Origin: an uncultured Lachnospiraceae bacterium
GTDB taxonomy: Bacteria; Bacillota_A; Clostridia; Lachnospirales; Lachnospiraceae
Direction: 5' to 3'
DNA length: 8,513 nt
NCBI GenBank assembly: GCA_947177885.1
Contig: CAMWWF010000112.1
Span: 1-8,513 of the forward strand
Part shown: one piece after another, positions 5,990-8,513 of the stretch
Position numbering within the stretch: position 1 is the stretch's first letter
Layout: each line of letters starts with the position of its first letter
Made by a program: the position numbers and the translations under genes
The notes under the pieces: model-generated
The model's database searches: none
Told to the model about the DNA's origin: nothing
The model's input: only the letters and a program-made list of their open reading frames with translations

Positions 5990-6660
5990 CAGGATGCCGC
6001 CTTATCAGGATATTCCTTTATTTTTTTCAGGAAATTCTTCAGCTGAAGCTTTGATGCCTTTTCCACACTGTCCACTTTATAGGTCTTTGCCACGGCTCCC
6101 CATCCATACCCGGTTCTGACCAGCTCCCTGGAAATCTCTTTCATAATGGATTCACGCTCAGCATCGTTCCCCTGATTCTCTTTCCTGTCCAGCTGCTCAT
6201 TCTGCTTCTGGTTTGCTCCACTGCTCCTGTCTCCATATTTGGATTCATCTTTATCCCAGTAGACATCGGCCCCAATCCCAAGCTGCTTGCAGGCAACGGA
6301 TATGGCATCCGTGGTGGCCATCTTGAAACACTCATCAGATACATAGGCGCCGGATTTTTGTATCTCCACAAACATGCTTCCGCCAGTTCCCTGAATTGGC
6401 ATTGACCATTCATCATTGACTCTGATGTAAAGCTCTATCTTTACGAAGGCAGCCACTGATTTTTCATATATCTCTGTCCATTCCCTGGCTGATTTGTAAT
6501 ACCAGCCGATTCCGCAGGGACCGAACATCTCCGTCAGCTTTTTTATCCTCCACATGGGATTGATATCTGTCTTGCCGTTCATTCTGCCTCCCTGTATGGG
6601 TTTCTTTGCAGTCTCCGGCACCTCACGCCCCTGGTTGTAATAATAAAGGTTATCCATCAT
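5989..6660 (-). CDS. Rad52-superfamily single-strand annealing protein (Sak-like)
   Basis: This 223-residue protein would pair complementary single strands during phage recombination. Residues 30-62 (KTDINPMWRIKKLTEMFGPCG then GWYY and W61) and the later block FKMATTDAISVACKQLG (112-128) followed by ADVYWDKDESKYG correspond to the conserved core of Rad52 and lactococcal Sak, where an AxTDxxKRAxxxLG-like helix closes the domain. Residues 144-170 are a polar linker; 171-215 form a helical tail with a TGYGWGAV turn, as in other phage annealases. Start: GGGAG eight bases before ATG 6658-6660, whose ATGA overlaps the DUF1351 stop; the GTG at 6675 precedes that site. Sak, ERF and DUF1071 families are hard to tell apart by eye. 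No partner 5'-3' exonuclease is visible next to it. Confidence 0.78.
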   Translation of the reverse strand: MMDNLYYYNQGREVPETAKKPIQGGRMNGKTDINPMWRIKKLTEMFGPCGIGWYYKSAREWTEIYEKSVAAFVKIELYIRVNDEWSMPIQGTGGSMFVEIQKSGAYVSDECFKMATTDAISVACKQLGIGADVYWDKDESKYGDRSSGANQKQNEQLDRKENQGNDAERESIMKEISRELVRTGYGWGAVAKTYKVDSVEKASKLQLKNFLKKIKEYPDKAAS

Positions 6661-7691
6661 ATGATTATCTCCCACTCAATTCCTACACTGTTCATGTACA
6701 GTTCCAGCTTTTCTTTTGCATCCGCAGAAAGAGAAATCCGGTATTCATACAGTTCTTCATCCTCGTCTTCATCGGGAATCAGGCTGTCAACGGCTTCCTG
6801 CGCCGCCTCTTTCCTTGCCTTCTCCACTGCCGCGGCCTTTTCCTCTTCTGCCCTCCTGGCTTCCTCCCGGCGCTCCAGTTCCGCCTTCCTTAAGGCTTCC
6901 GCCTTCTCTTCCTCGGCACGCTGCAGAGCCTCCTGTTTCTCCTTCTCTGCCTGGCGGAGGGCGGCTTCCTTCTCTTCCCGGGCTCTCTGTTCGGCCAGAA
7001 GCCGCTCCCGCTCCTGGCGGCGGACACGCTCCTCTTCCTCCCGGCGCTGCCTCTCCTGCTCCCTGGTAAGGATCTCTTTCCTCTGGTTCTCATAGGCGCT
7101 TATGTAGGCCATGGCCTCCGAAAGGTCGAGGTTCCTGCGGTACACGTCCATGGCCTTTTCCACCGCCTCAGAGTCCATCCTCTGGATGGCGGCCAGGTCT
7201 CTCTGCGTCTTCTCCACCAGGCTGGATATCTCGTTCCTCATGTCCTTTTCCTTTGTGGTAGCGTTCTCCCACTTCTGGTTGTAGACGCCGGACAAGGGGA
7301 TATATTCCCGCAAGGAACGAGGAACCAGTTCATCATAGATGCCCGTTATCTGCTCCCTTTTCCTTTCGATTCGCTTTGCCTCGAACTCCTGGACCTGTCC
7401 ATTGATGAAGTCGATCGGCTCATCGTACATGGCTATCAGGGCCTTGGCCTGGGACTCGAATCTATCCCACGGTTCCATGTACCGTCTCTTTTCCTCCCGT
7501 AAGTTATCCTGGAATGTCTTCTTCTGAGCCCTCAGGCTGGCCACGTGCTTCTTTGCCATGGCCTTGCTGTCTTCCGTGAACACCGCCCCCTTATACTCTG
7601 AAAGCCTGTCCTGCAGCGCTTTCTCCACCTGCTCGAAATTACAGAATATCTTTGCGCTCTCCTGTGTGATTAAAGCTGTCAATTCATTCAA
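6657..7691 (-). CDS. DUF1351-family phage coiled-coil protein
   Basis: This 344-residue protein has an N-terminal helical domain (about 1-175: ...YKGAVFTEDSKAMAKKHVASL, KRRYMEPWDRFE, PIDFINGQVQEFEAKR) typical of DUF1351. A long Glu/Arg/Ala-rich single-helix or coiled-coil region follows (about 205-295, with EERVRRQERERLL and QRAEEEKAEALRKAE-like units). The short C-terminal domain (YEYRISLSADAKEKLELYMNS then GIEWE) is the usual DUF1351 end. The family is common in Gram-positive phages directly before annealase genes; its role is unknown, possibly a scaffold for recombination proteins. The start is a TTG at 7689-7691, ten bases after AAAGGAGG; no better codon lies nearby. Its stop overlaps the annealase start by four bases. 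The repetitive Glu/Arg coding creates long serine-rich shadow frames on the other strand. Confidence 0.88.
   Translation of the reverse strand: MNELTALITQESAKIFCNFEQVEKALQDRLSEYKGAVFTEDSKAMAKKHVASLRAQKKTFQDNLREEKRRYMEPWDRFESQAKALIAMYDEPIDFINGQVQEFEAKRIERKREQITGIYDELVPRSLREYIPLSGVYNQKWENATTKEKDMRNEISSLVEKTQRDLAAIQRMDSEAVEKAMDVYRRNLDLSEAMAYISAYENQRKEILTREQERQRREEEERVRRQERERLLAEQRAREEKEAALRQAEKEKQEALQRAEEEKAEALRKAELERREEARRAEEEKAAAVEKARKEAAQEAVDSLIPDEDEDEELYEYRISLSADAKEKLELYMNSVGIEWEIII
6669..6673 (-). promoter_or_regulatory. Ribosome binding site for the annealase, inside the DUF1351 gene
   Basis: The minus strand reads GGGAG, eight bases before ATG 6658-6660, which overlaps the preceding TGA as ATGA. 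It argues for this ATG and against the in-frame GTG at 6673-6675, which lies upstream of the site. Confidence 0.6.
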
Positions 7692-7696
7692 TTTCC

Positions 7697-7987
7697 CTAA
7701 TCCTCCTTTACAGTCAGCATGCTTTTCCTCGGGCAGTAATAATGGGTAATCTTCCCATCCTTGCCAGCCTGAACGGCCACAAGCACCCTATCATTCTTGC
7801 TTACATTGTCAAATTTGACATGGGATTTCCTTATCCCATCTGGCACATACTGTTTTGCCGACTCTCCAGATGGGACTTCCCTGATGACCGTCCCAGTCTT
7901 TTCCGTCCATGCCCCGCCGGACTGGCTGTCCCATGTCACCTTATCTCCTGTCTTCAACTTCCCTGTCCTCTCTTTCCGCCTCTTCAT
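7697..7987 (-). CDS. Small basic phage protein with SH3/KOW-like start, unknown function
   Basis: The product is 96 residues, MKRRKERTGKLKTGDKVTWDSQ... The core KTGDKVTWDSQSGGAWTEKTGTVIREV (about 12-38), followed by SHVKFDN and a terminal YYCPRKSMLTV, resembles small beta-barrel proteins (KOW/SH3-like) in which the GDKV turn and the G-x-V strand recur. I recall similar small phage proteins but no established function. It starts at ATG 7985-7987 within the last third of the preceding 51-residue gene, in a different frame (47-base overlap), and has only a weak ribosome site, so coupling to the upstream gene is likely. It ends five bases before the DUF1351 TTG start, with that gene's ribosome site within its last codons. 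No membrane segment is visible. Confidence 0.75.
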   Translation of the reverse strand: MKRRKERTGKLKTGDKVTWDSQSGGAWTEKTGTVIREVPSGESAKQYVPDGIRKSHVKFDNVSKNDRVLVAVQAGKDGKITHYYCPRKSMLTVKED

Positions 7988-8096
7988 AGGCCTGTCTTTC
8001 CCTTTTCATCCGGGCCCGGCTGGGCAACCGGTATTCCTGCTCGTCCCACCACCAGTCAACTGTCAGAATATTATCTACCTCAATCTGTGCCATCAT
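7941..8096 (-). CDS. 51-residue charged protein, unknown function
   Basis: The gene starts at ATG 8094-8096, seven bases after AAGGAG, and ends with TAA at 7941-7943. The product begins MMAQIEVDNILTVDWWWDEQ, with three consecutive tryptophans, and ends in a Glu/Arg-rich helix (about 29-51). Its start lies within the end of the Cys-rich gene (17-base overlap), and its own end overlaps the 96-residue gene by 47 bases. The clean ribosome site and overlapping-stop layout support it, but the large downstream overlap is unusual. I do not recognise a family. It may be a small adaptor, or its translation may mainly serve to deliver ribosomes to the next start. Confidence 0.55.
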   Translation of the reverse strand: MMAQIEVDNILTVDWWWDEQEYRLPSRARMKRERQAYEEAEREDREVEDRR

Positions 8097-8253
8097 ATCC
8101 TATCTCCTTGTAATCCTGGCATGCGTTAGGCACAACACGATTCCCATCCCGAAAATCCCTGGTAGGCGTTGGTTCTATTGATATCTCTTCTTTCCCACAT
8201 TTCCCACCCTGAAAAAATGCACATGTATCATCAGTGCAATTAACTTTACACAC
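8080..8253 (-). CDS. 57-residue Cys-rich protein, probable zinc-binding
   Basis: The gene starts at GTG 8251-8253 and stops with TGA at 8080-8082. The N-terminal part has cysteines at 2, 6, 11 and 19 (MCKVNCTDDTCAFFQGGKC), a spacing suited to binding one zinc ion, with another at 45 near the end (VVPNACQDYKE). Small Cys-rich proteins of this style occur in Firmicute phage early regions; function is unknown. There is no in-frame ATG between the upstream stop and this GTG. A GGAAGG at 8258-8263 lies four bases before the GTG. The reading is supported by the motif and by the overlap with the following gene's start. The same stretch is open in a second frame (8175-8381), which lacks these features and is rejected. 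Confidence 0.65.
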   Translation of the reverse strand: MCKVNCTDDTCAFFQGGKCGKEEISIEPTPTRDFRDGNRVVPNACQDYKEIGYDGTD

Positions 8254-8282
8254 TTGACCTTCCTTTCCGCATCCCTTATAAT
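8254..8282 (+). promoter_or_regulatory. Strong sigma-70-type promoter on the plus strand
   Basis: TTGACC (8254-8259) and TATAAT (8277-8282) are separated by exactly 17 bases: five of six and six of six consensus positions with the optimal spacer. It points rightward, against the operon. Transcription would start near 8289. The -35 lies immediately beside the GTG start and overlaps the ribosome-site bases of the Cys-rich gene on the other strand. Activity is inferred from sequence only. Confidence 0.65.
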
Positions 8283-8288
8283 GGATGC

Positions 8289-8352
8289 ATAGATATTTTT
8301 AAGTATTTGGTAGGCTCCATGCTTTGGTAGGCGGCGGAGCCTATTTCTTTTT
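8289..8352 (+). ncRNA. Candidate short antisense RNA (about 60-65 nt)
   Basis: Starting about seven bases after the plus-strand TATAAT and ending in the T-rich tail of the hairpin at 8311-8343, a transcript here would be about 60-65 nt. It has no open reading frame (the only ATG frame is three codons). It would be antisense to the 3' end of the membrane-protein message and the leader of the Cys-rich gene. The direct repeat tttggtaggc at 8306-8315 and 8323-8332 (17-base period) lies within it; a related ggtaggc is at 8161-8167. I do not recognise a known RNA family. Both ends come from motifs, not from data. Confidence 0.45.
8311..8351 (+). terminator. Intrinsic terminator on the plus strand
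   Basis: A perfect 8-bp stem (taggctcc 8311-8318 against ggagccta 8336-8343) with a 17-base loop is followed on the plus strand by TTTCTTTTT (8344-8352). That is the shape of an intrinsic terminator for rightward transcripts. On the minus strand no T run follows the stem, and the stop codon of the membrane protein lies within it, so leftward transcription should pass. Confidence 0.6.
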
Positions 8353-8513
8353 GCCTTCTTCCCGTATGGACAGGTATGCACATGCGATCAAAATCACTAT
8401 CAGCACTGCAGCAGTTATGTACATGCCGCTTTCTACTGCCCCAGGTACTGCGATCATGGCAAGGAAGGCAGTCCCGCCCAGCACGTTGCCGGCGTTAAAA
8501 ATCCTGTGTGTCA
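8341..8513 (-). CDS. Small membrane protein, C-terminal part (cut by right edge)
   Basis: The frame is open from the right edge to TAG at 8341-8343 and gives 56 residues ending REEGKKK. There are two hydrophobic stretches, about residues 7-26 (GNVLGGTAFLAMIAVPGAV) and 30-48 (MYITAAVLIVILIACAYLS), so a two-helix inner-membrane protein with a short, charged cytoplasmic tail is likely. No signal-peptidase motif is visible. Small hydrophobic proteins are frequent near the start of phage early operons, but I cannot name a family or role. The true start is outside the window. An 87-base gap with the candidate RNA and terminator separates it from the next gene. Confidence 0.7.
   Translation of the reverse strand, partial: THRIFNAGNVLGGTAFLAMIAVPGAVESGMYITAAVLIVILIACAYLSIREEGKKK

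Noticed and set aside
6661..7095. Serine-rich 144-residue plus-strand frame
   Set aside because: This is the complement of the Glu/Arg/Ala-rich coiled coil of the DUF1351 gene; its composition is explained entirely by that.
8270..8300. Minus-strand promoter (TATAAG with CTTAAA) for the Cys-rich gene
   Set aside because: The -35 is poor, and leftward transcription from outside the window suffices to explain expression.
8175..8381. 68-residue minus-strand frame
   Set aside because: It crosses the stop of the membrane gene and the hairpin, has no ribosome site at its ATG, and competes with the Cys-rich frame, which has a motif, a ribosome site and a fitting overlap.

Overview
This window looks like the early (recombination and replication) region of a temperate phage or prophage from a Gram-positive Firmicute, most likely a gut clostridium of the Lachnospiraceae type. 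The evidence is the strong AGGAGG-type ribosome sites, frequent TTG and GTG starts, short tightly packed genes and the family content. The host assignment is inference. All credible protein genes lie on the minus strand and are transcribed from the right edge (8513) to the left edge (1), mostly with overlapping or near-touching ends, so they form one leftward operon. The open plus-strand frames are shadows. The one credible plus-strand element is a promoter/terminator pair at 8254-8352 that would make a short RNA.

Right part (8513 to 6657): the tail of a small two-helix membrane protein, a 57-residue Cys-rich protein and a 51-residue charged protein (both absent from the long-ORF set and read here from the sequence), a 96-residue small basic protein, and a DUF1351-type coiled-coil protein.

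Centre (6660 to 3460): a recombination block. It holds a Rad52-superfamily single-strand annealing protein, a NinB-like protein, a small HNH-type nuclease, a protein of the family annotated as phage 'replication terminator protein', a DUF2303-like protein, and a RusA-type Holliday junction resolvase. The two real intergenic gaps here (5060-5145 and 3832-3903) each contain a perfect hairpin.

Left part (3454 to 1): a replication block. It holds a DUF4373/Lin1244-type replication initiator with 21-bp tandem repeats and an A-rich tract inside its gene (a candidate origin arranged like lambda ori), a 60-residue unknown, a T7 gp4/Twinkle-like primase-helicase, two small unknown proteins, and the first codons of a further gene running off the left edge.

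Together the genes suggest an initiator that binds its own coding sequence, loads or cooperates with a fused primase-helicase, and an annealing/resolution pathway (annealase, NinB-like, HNH, RusA) that processes replication intermediates. No exonuclease, SSB, integrase, repressor or structural gene is visible in the window.
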